In this document: in pieces, positions 12,101 to 23,169 of the stretch | Layout of the letters: the number at the start of each line of letters is the position of its first letter | Numbering within the stretch: position 1 is the first letter of the stretch | Assembly (NCBI GenBank): GCA_036365515.1 | Contig: CM070877.1 | Span: forward strand, 65,422,522 to 65,486,521 | Direction of reading: 5' to 3' | From: Torymus aiolomorphi | Lineage: Eukaryota > Arthropoda > Insecta > Hymenoptera > Torymidae | DNA length: 64,000 nt | Notes under the pieces: model-generated | Database searches by the model: none | Told to the model about the DNA's origin: nothing | What the model saw: the letters and a program-made list of their open reading frames with translations, nothing else | Program-made: the position numbers and the translations under genes

Positions 12101-13692
12101 TGTCTCATTTTAATCTATGCAGCCAAAGATCTCCGAATGCAGGCCAGATACATAAAAATGGTTCAGATGAAAATTGTTCGTGACGATGGAAGTCAACTTT
12201 TGGTCACCTTCAATTTGACTTTGAGATCATTTTTCAAGGTCATTTCAAGGTTAAGATCATTTTTTCAAATTAGAACCCCTATTTCTGACGTCGGAATCGG
12301 ATAGAGCGGGAAATTTTACGTCCAAAACCGTTCTTTAAACATTTTTTTTGTGACCTCCACAAGGTTATATCAAGGTCAAATGCTTAAAAATTGGTAAGAA
12401 CGCGAAATTTCATAGTTGTCTCAAGCAGAACAAGCCTTGATAAACCCAACCAATCAAAGGATGTCTTCTTTGTAGATACAGCTCAGCATGCCGCCTAGCT
12501 GCTGCACGATAATTGCCATTACATTGCTCTAAAACCATTATCATGTCAACTATTTGATCAGTTGGATAATTCACAGATACAATAAAAAAGGGATCTGTAC
12601 CCAACACCAGATCCATCAACTCTTATGAATTTTGATGTGCTAAAACCGAATCTGGGGCCAGAATTATGCCATCACCTTCCATTTTTTATTAAAACTCAAG
12701 AAATCACCCTCCCACTTACGAAAATTCATGATTTTATGGGAATAAGCGTTACGTAAAAAAATATAAAGTAAAAGAAATTTTTATCTTTATCACAGGAATA
12801 ACGATGTCAAAAGTTTAAAATCTAATAATTGATAACAAGATTAACTAAGTAAGAGGTTAAAATTCAAGTGTTAACTATTACATTGTTGAAAATAAGCAAG
12901 AATTGAATTTTCGACAATTTGTATTGAATTTGTAACTTAAGTTAAATTTCCAAGACACGAAGGTTTATTTGTTCTCAATATTTTAAAAATTAAATCCTTT
13001 TCAATCGTCTCGTCTATAAGTAATGTAAGGACCCAGTATTATCAAAAAGAGCTTAAAGCCAATAGAACAATGTTGCTGGAACTTCTGTAGATAAGTGACC
13101 GCGAAAACTCCCAAGATAGTATTTTTAAGAATTTTCATGGAAACTGGAAAATTGACCCCACTTAAAGCGATTCAATCTCCATGTGGTACACCGGCGTCGC
13201 ATCTGACTTCGAATTTATAATCAGCGACCCCTGAAGCTCTAAGAATGTGTTTTTAGTGATTTTCATAGTGATTCAAAATGACCTCATTTGGGATATTTCA
13301 GCCTCCATGCGGTACCATCGCATCGCACCCTACAGAAACCTAACATCATATTCACAATTGGCGACCATAAAAGTTTCTTAATTGGTTAGGTTTATCAAGG
13401 CTTGTTCTGCTTAAGACAACTATGAAATTTCGCGTTCTGACGAATTTTTAAGCATTTGACCTTGATTTAACCTTGTGGAGGTCACAAAAAAATGTTTAAA
13501 GAACGGTTTTGGACGTAAAATTTCCCGCTCTATCCGACTCCGATGTCAGAAATAGGGGTTCTAATTTGAAAAAATGATCTTAACCTTGAAATGACCTTGA
13601 AAAATGATCTCAAGGTCAAATTGAAGGTAACCAAAAGTTGACCCACATCGTTACGAACAATTTTCATCTGAACCATTTTGAGAGACACCGTA
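12101..13692 (-). mobile_element. Non-autonomous TIR element with DUF4817-type fragment
   Basis: Inverted arms of 300-350 bp (12101-12455 against 13385-13692) begin acggtgtctc and contain matching blocks such as caacttttggt and gacctccacaagg. The left arm has about 40 extra bases near its tip that the right lacks. The interior keeps only a short transposase fragment (12410-12619, minus) plus AT-rich filler with a diverged direct duplication (about 13155-13380). Both tips touch TA-rich DNA, consistent with a TA target as in the IS630/mariner group. Confidence 0.8.
12410..12619 (-). pseudogene. N-terminal helix-turn-helix fragment of a transposase (DUF4817-like)
   Basis: The 69-residue frame holds TDQIVDMIMVLEQCNGNYRAA followed by ARRHAELYLQRRHP, matching from memory the insect transposase N-terminal domain with the signature CxGNxRAAxRxYxERxPxRRHP. 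Only this domain remains; the frame then runs into the inverted arm and there is no catalytic core. A full protein would be several hundred residues, so this is a remnant. Confidence 0.6.
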
Positions 13693-13724
13693 TACATATA
13701 TGAGGCAGTGGGACATACGGGATA

Positions 13725-13980
13725 AATAAAGTACGGGAGACAAGTATAATATACTTGCGTTTCCTCGAGAGAACAAAACACTGCTCTTCCGTCTCTCTTG
13801 GTAAGCCGGTATATATATATATATACGCGCATGGGGCGATACAGTTTTATTTTCAATGTTACATACCTTTATGCAAATATCCACATAAAATTTTAGGAAA
13901 ATGTTATTTTCATAAAAAACTAAAAGTAAACAAATTTTGAGCGATTTTAAAATTTTGCCATGCTAACTTCACGTGAAATA

Positions 13981-14015
<35 letters not shown>

Positions 14016-14092
14016 AAATTAAATACGGAAGAGCAGTGTTTTGTTCTCTCGAGGGAATGCAAGTATATTATACTTGTCTCCCGTACTTTATT
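13725..14092. mobile_element. 368-bp foldback MITE
   Basis: Arms of 68 bp (13725-13792 and 14025-14092) are near-perfect inverted copies, starting aataaagtacgggagacaag. Two short (AT)n tracts sit inside. No coding capacity. Confidence 0.85.
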
Positions 14093-14881
14093 ATTTGAAA
14101 AAATGTGAAAAACTAACATCAAAATATTTAAATAAACATAAAATACAAAAAATTATGTATCTGCTATTTGTACAACAGATTTATGTATAGAAAGTATATA
14201 CGTATGTAACTTATATACTCTGAATTAATGTTCTATATACCTCTGTCATAAAAATATGATTTTTTTAACAAATAATATAAAAACCACTCTTAATTTATTG
14301 AAGTTTAGCTTTCTTAAACTTAATTTATTATTCTATTTTATTATTTATACGTATTCAATAAATAAAAAGTTTCCGCAAAAGCAAATTTAAATTTTAATCT
14401 GAAACTTTTACCACAATAATAAGTAAAATGTTATAAAACTTATAGGATTTACTCTTCATTTTTTTATTCGGTGCATTTCATTTTATAACAATTAAATTGG
14501 CAATTAATTGTCATTGAAAATTGTTTTCGAGAAAATAATATATTAAATGAATCATATAATATATGCATTTAAGAAAGAGAACAATGATTTTGCACCGCGG
14601 TTAAATTAAATTTTTTAACTTAATCATATTATGTCAATTGTGGAATAATTACACGTTGAAAATAGGTACCAAACACGTCAATGACTCTGCGCGTTTGATC
14701 ATTTCCATGCTAGGCATCTCTCGTGCCTAACGTTGACTCGGGACAACTCCAGTCCAGCGCTGCCATTCCCCAGCGCTCACCGGGATTCCTGCATAACCGA
14801 CATAGGCACATTGTTGCGTAATCAGTACGGCTTGGTATGAGAAAGACAGAGCGCGCGAGAGTGTTCCGTGTAAAGTATTGT
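14093..14881. other. Gene-free; AT-rich then GC-richer from about 14680
   Basis: No coding, RNA or repeat signature identified. The GC-richer part just before the LTR at 14882 may belong to another worn LTR. Confidence 0.5.
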
Positions 14882-15209
14882 TGTGACGTCACAGTCAGGT
14901 GGCGCTAGACGCCTAGTCGCTCTCGCCCTCTTAAGTATGTGGGAAGGTATATGTGTACTGGTGTAGGAGTGTGTGAGGTGTGAAAGCGCGCTAATTCTTC
15001 TGAGCGCTCTCTCTGCGTCCGACTACCCACCGTGCAACATCTCTCCGTAAGGCAACGACAAAGTTTTTGTAAGCGAGGGCTGGGCAACAATGCGCTCATC
15101 GCCACGAGTGTTCTGCAATAAATTACAACGCTAAAAATTGAAGTTGTGACTCATTTCGCGCCTCGGCCTTTGGACGATCCACCCCAAACCAATCTACAAA
15201 TCCAAAACA
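14882..15209 (+). repeat. 5' LTR of BEL/Pao relic
   Basis: Begins tgtgacgtcacagtcaggtg, ends ccaaaaca, has a polyadenylation-type aataaa at about 15118, and is followed at once by the primer-binding site. The start is inferred from the TG...CA rule; no second LTR is present to confirm it. Confidence 0.55.
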
Positions 15210-15223
15210 TGGTCCTTCGAGCC
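15210..15223 (+). other. Primer-binding site (tggtccttcgagcc)
   Basis: Directly abuts the LTR end. The same 14-mer follows the 5' LTR of the second BEL element at 50973, which supports both assignments. Confidence 0.7.
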
Positions 15224-15484
15224 AGATCGTCGTGGCTTCTACGCAGCGAGAGGACGCCAGAACATTCGACAAGGCAAAGAAAGGGGAGAGCGGAGCAAGG
15301 CGGAGAGCACGTGGAGCATAGCACACGCTTTTGTTGCGTCAGCCACGCGGTCAGACGCATATCCGTATCTACGCATATACGCATATGCGCATATAAGCAT
15401 ATACGAAAACACGTTTCTGCAACGTGCGTGCATACGTGCGCTGTGGCGCGGCAAAATTCGCGCTGTTAACCGCAGTCCGCGGCC

Positions 15485-15690
15485 CCCCGCGAGCTACGCG
15501 GCGGCCATCTTGGCGACAACGAGAAGCGGCTGCTGCCGCCGGTAACGACGCCGATAGAGGTTAAGAGCCCCCGCGAGCTACGCGGCGCCATCTTGGCAAC
15601 ATCGAGGAGCGGCTGCTGGCGCCGGCAACGACGCCCATAGAGGTTAGGACCCCACGCCGAGCTGCGAGGCGGATTTTGGCCAGCCGGAAC
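15485..15690. repeat. 84-bp GC-rich tandem repeat, about 2.4 copies
   Basis: Units start gcgagctacgcggcg at 15489 and 15573, with a partial third at about 15656. They contain ccatcttgg and aacgacgcc. The array lies in the leader of the BEL relic. Confidence 0.85.
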
Positions 15691-16539
15691 ATCCTTCCTC
15701 ACTACAGTCGATAGCACAAAGGAGGTTATGTGTCTCCCCAGCCTCCAATTGCTAACACATCACATCGTCAAGTTTCAACTCAAGACTCATGTAGATATGT
15801 ATGAATATATCGTTTCTGATTATCTACTACAATTTTGCTTGAAAATATTGTGTGAAATTTTGCTTTCTCCTTTACTCAACAAATCGTTTATGATTATAAG
15901 AGTTTAAACAGAAAACCAGTAGATTTTGCATACTTTTGCTTTAGTTTTAAATGCTTAAACCGCTTCCAAATAATTGTAGTGCCTTAAATTAACTTGCATA
16001 AGAATACTATAATTTGCTTAGCTTATTTTGATTAAAAGCGTTGTACCATTCAGCGTTACATAGTTGTTTTGAATATTAGTACTCAATTCACCATGTTAAT
16101 TTGTAACGAGCAAGCTTACTTATTACTCTTGCAAATTTTCAGTCGCACTTGCTTACTTCACTGCTTTGAACCGCTTGCACACCACATGCTGCCAAATTCA
16201 CCTGCTCGTCTGCACCTGCTTTGAAGTGTTTGATTGTGCCTTGGCCATCGCTACCTGTTCTGCACAACTCTGTGGTACTGCTCGATTCAACCCTGATCAG
16301 CAGGCTGAACCACTATTTGCAGCACCAGATAACTACTCTGCAGCGCACCAGTCAACAATCAAGATTTGCTGTTCGTCGCTTACACAAGAACTCATAAAAT
16401 GATAATTGTGACTACCAATAATTAATGCAGACTAGTGAGACGATGGATGTCTGGCGGCAGGCAGTAGGTTGAGGTGGCAATAAGTTGTGCGGAAACTTAT
16501 TTTAGCTAGTTAGCAGTGTGCATAGTATGTGTATGGGTG

Positions 16540-16680
16540 ATCGAGTATGAATAGCCTAAAGAATTGTTAGTGTGCTTTAGACCTGCGGTATGCATCGAGT
16601 GATAAAGTATGAACAGGCTAAAGATTTGTCAGTGTACTTTAGACCTAATGTATGCATCGAGTGACTGGTTTGCATCGTAT
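16540..16680. repeat. Two tandem copies of a ~70-bp unit
   Basis: The phrases atcgagtgataaagtatgaa and tttagacct recur with tatgcatcgagtga at each unit end. Confidence 0.75.
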
Positions 16681-16885
16681 AGGATTAGGTGCGTAGATAG
16701 ACACAGCTAGCTATTGTATATAATCACCTAGGTTATAAGATTCGGGTGGGAAATTCTAATTCTTAGGCTATCTGATTATTTAATGCTTATCGTACTTGAT
16801 TGTTCTAACCAGTCTTGTATCTCGTCATTTCTTCGAGCAACGAAGCTCAAACAAAATTTTTGAATTTTCATTTTTCAACACTACC

Positions 16886-17090
16886 CCTTATTTGAGAGCG
16901 ACTTGATTGCTCTACCCTTCATTTGAGAGCGACTTGATTGCTCTACCCCTCACTTTGAGAGCGACTTGATTGCTCTACCTCGCACTTTGAGAGCGACTTG
17001 ATTGTTCTACCCCTCACTTTGAGAGCGGCATGATTGCTCTACCCCTCTAATTTCGAAAGCGACTTGATTGCTTTACTACTCTGAGAGTGC
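16886..17090. repeat. ~32-bp tandem minisatellite, about 6 copies
   Basis: Unit of the type tttgagagcgacttgattgc followed by tctacccctcac, head to tail without unique spacers. Lies in the BEL leader about 110 bp before the Gag start. Confidence 0.9.
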
Positions 17091-17198
17091 CTCGATCACT
17101 CATTATCATTGAAACAAGATTGTTTCAAAATCAACCCCAATAGGCTTCTCAGAATTTACTCGTTATTTTCTCTCATTTAAGGTCGTTTAATCTTTAAA

Positions 17199-18294
17199 AT
17201 GGACGCCTTATATGAAATGCAAAAGGATCTGCACAAGCAGAAAAAGAACGCTTACTCTAATTTCAAAAAAAAGGGCGCTGCTAAGATGAACAGGGTAACT
17301 ACCCAAACTCGTTCCAACGGACTTGAGTACTGGTATGCGCAGTTCGACGCGAATCATAATAAGATACTCTGTGTGGCAGGTCCCCAGAGTGATCACGAAT
17401 ATTTCAAATCGCATCTCAGCGATCAGGTTACTGATGATTATTTTGATCGAAAGGGAGAATTCGCCAAGTTTATTGAGGATGTTAAACAGCTCGAAGGCTA
17501 GCGAAATCCGCCACCCCAAAGCTCCACAGCTCCGCAGATAATCAAAGTGCCTTCGATTGATCATTGCAAAAATAAATTTGCCGAAACTTACCGGCCTTCA
17601 GTCTCAGTGGGAAAACTTTCGTGATCTTTTTCGCTCAATCGTGCATAGGCGTACTGATTTAGATTCATCGGTTAAATATGTTCATTTGAGATCAAGTATT
17701 TCTGGTGAGGCCTAAGAGCGTATAAAATCGATTCCCATTTCAGCTGAGCATTATGAAAGGGCTTGGAATACTCTCCTCAAGCACTAAGACAATAAACGTC
17801 GTACTGTAAATAATTTCATTTTGAAATTATTCAGTGTGCAACCTATGAAATCCGAGACAGCTTCGGAGCTTCAAAGGATATTCATGGATCTTACCAGTCC
17901 ATTGGAGAGTCTGAAATCGTTAGGTAGAACGGGCGAGCAGCTAGGCAACGACCTCCTCGTTCATTTATTCGTGAAACAATTCGATGTTAATACTAAAAAC
18001 GATTGGAAAAAATCTATCGATAAGGAAGATTATGCTCCTTGTACCGTGGAATAGATGTTAGAATTCACCGAATCACAGCTCGAGAATTTGGAGTCTCCGG
18101 AGGAGCCGCGTGATTCAATTCAAAGTGCAGTTGTACTTCAAACTCCCAATTCCAAAGGGAAGTTAAAATATAAATCTTCAAAAGGGGAAAACGAATCTAG
18201 TACAGCAAACACTCTTCAAACTCCCAATAAAGATTCACCCCCTAAAACTTTTAAATGTAGCTTTTATGGTGCTGATCATCCAATTTACAGATGA
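17199..18294 (+). pseudogene. BEL/Pao Gag (decayed)
   Basis: The ATG at 17199 opens 100 residues of lysine-rich Gag N-terminus. The next ~300 bases still match, in pieces, the usual Pao capsid-like region (FRDLF, SIPISAEHYERAWN) but hold several stop codons. Open frames return at 17821-18054 and 18055-18294, in one frame and split by a TAG (18052-18054); they include LLVHLFVKQFDVNTKNDW, typical of Pao Gag. The first zinc knuckle begins CSFYGADHPIYR with one cysteine replaced by Tyr, then the frame shifts. Confidence 0.75.
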
Positions 18295-18900
18295 GCATTT
18301 TTTTAAAAAGTCGGTTCCCGAGAGGCAACAGACTGCTAGAGCCAAAGGCCTATGCTTCAATTGCTTAGGAACTAAGCATTCTATTAAACAGTGCAAATCG
18401 CGCTATTCCTGCTTCCATTTCAAGGGAAGGCACCATACCTTGTTACATCAGGAAAGATCAGAATCGACTACGTGCTCCGAACTCGGTAAAAGTACCGTTC
18501 AAAACTTAAATTCTAACCATGACGCTAGTTCTAACGTAGCAGCTTCTGATTGTTCAACGCACACTACGCAATCTGCATGCCGTTTCGGTATTTTACTTGC
18601 AACAACCCAGGTTTGCATAATTGGATCAAAAAATAAATCCGCTGTAGTTAAAGCTCCCTTGGATTCCTGCAGTCAAGTCTCTCTTGTAACTCAAAGTTTA
18701 TGCACTCGACTAGGGCTTGCATTGAGTGACACTCACGTCAATATTCAGGGCGTGGGCGACAAAGGCCCTCTGATTTCTAAAAAACTTGCGAATTTCACTG
18801 TCAAAACTCATTTCGAATCTAGTTTTCGGTTAGATGTACAAGCGTTGGTCTTGCCCAAGCTGTCTTCGTATAAACCCCCTACTGTTAATGACAAAAATGA
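18266..18900 (+). pseudogene. BEL/Pao zinc knuckles and retropepsin-like domain
   Basis: Continues Gag in a second frame: FFKKSVPERQQTARAKGLC, then a knuckle of the form CFNCLGTKHSIKQC and a second with one Cys replaced by Phe. Beyond a Ser/Thr-rich linker comes ATTQVCII...APLDSCSQVSLVTQSLC, the position of the aspartic protease motif; the usual LDSGSQ reads LDSCSQ, so the active-site Gly is changed. Homology ends around SSYKPP. Confidence 0.75.
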
Positions 18901-19124
18901 GTTTAATCTGAAAATCTTAAAAATAAAATTTTTTTTTCTTTTCTCGTGCAGTTCGTGGAAAATCGAGAGAAAGTCGGCGAGCACTCTCGGAACAAAAAGT
19001 TGACTGTGCGCCTGAGTAAAAACTCGAGCGCAAAAATCCCCTCGAACTTTAAAATTGTTTTTTATTTTTTTTTAGGTGAAAATTGTATTTATTTTTTGTG
19101 TTTTTTAATGATATTGTCCGTTTT

Positions 19125-19125
<1 letters not shown>

Positions 19126-19169
<44 letters not shown>
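19126..19169. repeat. (TA)n microsatellite
   Basis: Pure TA tract that directly abuts the tip of the TIR element at its right. Confidence 0.95.
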
Positions 19170-19173
<4 letters not shown>

Positions 19174-20295
19174 GAGCGTCCAGCAGAAACGGGCCACCGA
19201 GCGCGCGCGATGCCTTTTTTCGCGTAAAAGGCGCTCTGTTTAACTCGCTCATAATCGTATGCTGCGTCTTTGAAAAAAAAAACCAAGGACCTATATCGAT
19301 AGATTTTTTCTGCTCTTTCCAATTGCGCCATTGTTTTTATTGCGAAACGCGTTCTTCCGGACGAAAACTCGAGTTGAATATTGAAAGCCATTTTTCTCAA
19401 AGTATATCATGTTTTTTTTCAAAATAAACTACACCATTGGAAAGTACACCTCTTAAGCTTCAAAACCCTATCTTGGAGAAGTTGGAGAAATAAAGGGTTT
19501 AAAAGTAAGAACATAAAAAAGACAACGCCGAGGGTCCGCGCGAGCCCCTCGTTTAAGTGCACGCTCTATTCAATTCGCTAATAATCGTGTACCAAGTCTC
19601 TGAAAAAAGAACAAAGGACATATATCGATAGATTTTTTCCTGCTCTTTCCAATGATGCTATTATTTTTATTCCGAAATGCTTCCTTCTAGTTGAAAATTC
19701 CATTTGAATGTTTAAACTCTATTTTTTCAATAAAATATCAGTCTTTTCTTCAAAATGAATTATATTCTTCAAAAGTACAAGTCTTAAACTATAAAATATT
19801 ATATTTTTAAGTTGAAACATGAAAAGTTCAAAAATAGGAAGATCAAAAAGACAGCGGCTGCCCGAAATTTTTACGCTATGCTCAAGGGCGGATTAATACA
19901 CGCGATGTGCTATTTCGCCCTTTCTTTTTTGTAAATATAAAATGTTTTGTAACTTACAATACCAATGCGTGGATATAATTTTGTGGATCTAGTTGTAACA
20001 GTTAGTATAATATTACAATGAACTTTGTTCATTTGTATAACAAAATTTGAAAAACATAATATATTAAATATAAAAATATCCATGAACGCACTGAAAGCAT
20101 TGAAACAGAAATTTAAAAAAAAAATGAAGAAAGCGTTTCGCAATAAAAATAATGGCACCATTGGAAAATCTATCGATATAGGTCCTTGGTTTTTTTTTTT
20201 AAAGACGCAGCATACGATTATGAACGAGTTAAACAGAGCCCCTTTTACGCGAAAAAAGACACCGCGCGCGCTCGGTGGCCCATTTCTGCTGGACG

Positions 20296-20300
<5 letters not shown>
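19168..20300. mobile_element. Non-autonomous TIR element bounded by TA arrays
   Basis: Arms 19168-19380 and about 20140-20300 are inverted copies; the tips read gggagcgtccagcag and its near complement. Internally, 19530-19760 repeats part of the arm (tatatcgatagattttttc, ctctttccaat) in direct orientation. No transposase is present. Confidence 0.8.

Positions 20301-20370
<70 letters not shown>
20300..20370. repeat. (AT)n microsatellite
   Basis: About 35 uninterrupted AT units between the TIR element and a minus-strand LTR end. Confidence 0.95.
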
Positions 20371-20373
<3 letters not shown>

Positions 20374-21480
20374 AACGGGAGGCCTGGGGAAATCTTTTGT
20401 AATTCCGCGAACCGAACCCTAGAACACGGTGCCGTCGAGTGCTACTTCTACGACGAGTACTCGGGGTTGATGTTCTCTGGATCCCTGTTTACAAATGTCG
20501 AGTTCACGATTGAACTCGACTTTCCCGTGTGCCGGAAAGGGTTAATACTCGCGCTAGCTAGACGCGAGGCGCGGCCACTCAGAATGATCGTCGTCTCGGT
20601 TCGAAGATCCCGCGGAGGCGGCGGTATCCGGGAGAAGGTTAGGTAAAGGTTAATAAATAACGAGTGGTCTTGGTTACATTCAAAACTATAACAAGATCTA
20701 TTCTAAATTATCCTATACAAAATACGCGTCGCGTTGCGCGTTGACAAGAAGGCGGGAGATCCGCCGCTCGGCGCGGGCGGATCGATGTGATTGTTTTTCG
20801 CTGGGCCGGCGATCAAGACACCGGCCGCTCGCCGCTGCGCGCCGAAAATACAAATCAATCGCTGCGCGGAGAATAGGCGAAGAGTCTTACCGGGAGGGGA
20901 GTGCACTCTCCTCGTCGCTCGCTCATGAATCCGCTCCCGCGTCAGGCCTTATCCTCCGGTCGACTTCGGAGTTTTCAGGCCGCGTCCTAACGTGCAGCGT
21001 TCACCTACAGACGCTTCAGACCCCAGGAGTGGCTCGGATTGCTCACGTGCGCTGCTCTTCGTGGTCGGTACGTGTACGGGCGCTGCTCTGCACCGGTGAG
21101 GACGCACGATACCGTTTTCTTCGCGGACGATCAAATTAACTCGCGTACGCGCGGTTTGACAGCCCGAGAGAATCTGATTCAAAAAGAATCGGGCGCGACT
21201 TAGCAACGGTCAAAGTCGCGCCTGCCCCGCGCGTAGCTAACGCGAATACATCGTCCGAGCGATGTCAATACTCGCTCGAGATATACGAATTCGCGGGAAC
21301 GACAGCCTAACGGGTTCGATAGAATACGGAGGACCGAGATGCTTATCTTCTCCGTATTTTATCTTGGAACCTCGTTATAATATATATAAATATCATTATA
21401 CGGTATTTTGAGGATTTCATAAAGAATTTGTACAATAGTGGTGACACAAATATAAACATTGTTATAAACAACTAATAAAC
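20371..21480 (-). mobile_element. LTR-like sequence, minus orientation, related to the solo LTR
   Basis: Starts tgtaacggg on the plus strand. Read on the minus strand it shares with the LTR at 9874-10945 the blocks cttctcccggataccgccgc, cacggtgcc/ctagaac and the cccgttaca end. The other end is not identifiable, so 21480 is only a limit of the GC-rich sequence. Confidence 0.5.
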
Positions 21481-21486
21481 AAGCGC

Positions 21487-21735
21487 GTGACTAAAGAAAT
21501 AATGACCCTAAGGTTATTGACTAACACCACGACGCCTGCGGCGCCCGCTTTTACGAAAAAATATCACGGAATTTCCGAAATCGATGTATTAACACACTAT
21601 TGTGGAAACCGCTGAAAAATCCTCAAAATGCCTCTCGAGTGCTTTGGGCTTTTGAGGAGACTCCTCAAAATGCCTACAAAATCCTCAAAATTCGGTATAT
21701 ATGACTTATATAATCCTCAAAATGCGTCCCAGATG

Positions 21736-21738
<3 letters not shown>
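21487..21738 (+). repeat. Modular repeat element, copy 2
   Basis: Core GTGACTAAAGAAATAAT (21487-21503) followed by gaccctaaggtta as in copy 1. Further on are four direct repeats tcctcaaaatgc at about 21620, 21662, 21682 and 21713, an inverted arm tttgaggaga at 21651 just before the second, and an (AT)n tract after the fourth. The core-to-repeat distance is longer than in the other copies and the hairpin around the core is not obvious. Confidence 0.65.

Positions 21739-21791
<53 letters not shown>
21739..21791. repeat. (AT)n microsatellite
   Basis: AT tract that ends modular copy 2 and begins copy 3. Confidence 0.95.
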
Positions 21792-21795
<4 letters not shown>

Positions 21796-22012
21796 TCACT
21801 TAACCCCTTTATGGAGCCCATCCCTGTATATTAGTACCTACGCCCAGAGTTCCCGTATACAAGTGACTAAAGAAATAATCCCTCTCTGGGTATAGAAACT
21901 CTAGATCGGGCTCCATAAACGCCGTATAAGAATATTTTATGGGACCCGGGCTCCACAAAAGAAAACGGGCTCCATAAATATGCTCATGTGTATAAAAGGG
22001 CTCCATAAATCT
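21792..22012 (+). repeat. Modular repeat element, copy 3, with a different repeat sequence
   Basis: Inverted arm tttatggagccc (21808); hairpin (cccagag and ctctggg) around the core GTGACTAAAGAAATAAT (21863-21879); direct repeats gggctccataaa at 21908, 21948, 21967 and 21998; inverted arm ttttatggga at 21936; then (AT)n. The repeats differ from copies 1 and 2, but the order and distances (40, 19 and 31) are the same. Confidence 0.7.
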
Positions 22013-22209
22013 ATATATATATATATATATATCACATATATTTATTTTAAAATTACAAGTGCGAGTAGTAGACCGTAATTAATTACAAATAGTAATTAAT
22101 TAGAGAAATAGCTTTTATTTATTTTTTAGAGCCGCATACGGGAAACCCTCGTGCGTTATCGAGGTTAAGAGCAACCGCCGTAGCTCTTAGAAAATAACCC
22201 GGGTTCTCG

Positions 22210-23169
22210 TTGAAAAAGCTAGCTCACGGGTTGAAAAGACAAACTCTCTCTGCCATCAATCCGGATACTACTCGCGCTAGTAACATAAGTTCGTGGGGAA
22301 GCGCACAGCCAATTGACACCATGGCCCGATCATCGCAGTTTGCGGAATCTGCGATACGCAATTCGGCGTATACACAGTCCGAAGAGGAAATTAACGAGGC
22401 CATGCAAGCCCTTGGTCTACAGCAGTCAGATCTGCAGTCAGTGAATATGCTGACAGCGATCAAGTGGCCTATGGGCGATTATAGTGCCGCCGATTTCGTG
22501 CCAAAGCAGGAGCTGTCAGAGCAGCAGGAGCTGTCGGAGCAGCAAGCGCTTACCAAACGCGAGCAGTCCTGAATGGCGTTCATCGACTTAACGTTGATGA
22601 ATAAGTCTGGGTCGACTATTGTGGATCTCAATACCGACCTAGACCACCCGCACCCGTTCATAACGCTCCTTGATAACCCGATAGTGATGCAGAAACTCTC
22701 GGAGTCTCGGAGGATGAACGGTCCACCATAAGCACATAATGCAGTGGTTGAGCCAGCGGAATAGGCAAACGGCCAGGAGGGTTCTGGGACAGTGCTATTG
22801 AGCTCTGCAGCACCCACCGGGACATCTCCAGCCGAAGCCGAAGGACAGCTTCAACAGCAACAGCTACAACAGCAACAGCTCCAACAGCAACAGCTCCAAC
22901 AGCAACAGCTCCAACAGCAACAACTGCAGCAGCAGCAAAGGCAGCAACAGCAACAAAGGCTGGAGCAGCAGCGACGGCAGCAACAGCAACAACAGCAGGA
23001 GCAGCAGCGATGGCAGAAGGAGCAGCAGCAGGAGCAGCAGCAGTGGCAGCAAGTGCTCCTGGAAGAGCAGGGCAGGCAACGACAATACCAGCGCAACCAC
23101 GAAGAAGAGTCTTTGTTAGCACGAAATGGGCAGCACGGGTTCTGGCAGCAATCGCGAAACCCGCCATAG
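22210..23169 (+). pseudogene. Gypsy Gag N-terminal and Gln-rich region
   Basis: A single frame with three stops: TGA 22570-22572, TAA 22729-22731 and TAG 22762-22764. The likely true start is the ATG at 22321 (accATGG context). The region from about 22850 is a long Gln-rich run encoded by CAG/CAA, which also gives long but meaningless frames on the other strand. After that the Gag continues in a different frame. Confidence 0.65.

Larger units (their letters stand above)
14882..18940 (+). mobile_element. Decayed BEL/Pao retrotransposon (LTR, leader, Gag, protease)
   Basis: Order: LTR; PBS; a long leader with three minisatellites (15485-15690, 16540-16680, 16886-17090); Gag N-terminus at 17199; degraded Gag middle; zinc knuckles; retropepsin-like segment to about 18890. 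Reverse transcriptase, integrase and the 3' LTR are absent, so it is truncated near 18940. Many stops and shifts show it is old. Confidence 0.8.

Noticed and set aside
735..13720. Shared 20-mer tatgaggcagtgggacatac at about 735 and 13699 as a transposon end
   Set aside because: Flanking sequences do not match beyond the 20-mer and no inverted partner was found.
16886..17090. CRISPR-like array of ~32-bp repeats
   Set aside because: Units are head to tail with no unique spacers, in a eukaryotic retroelement leader; it is a minisatellite.
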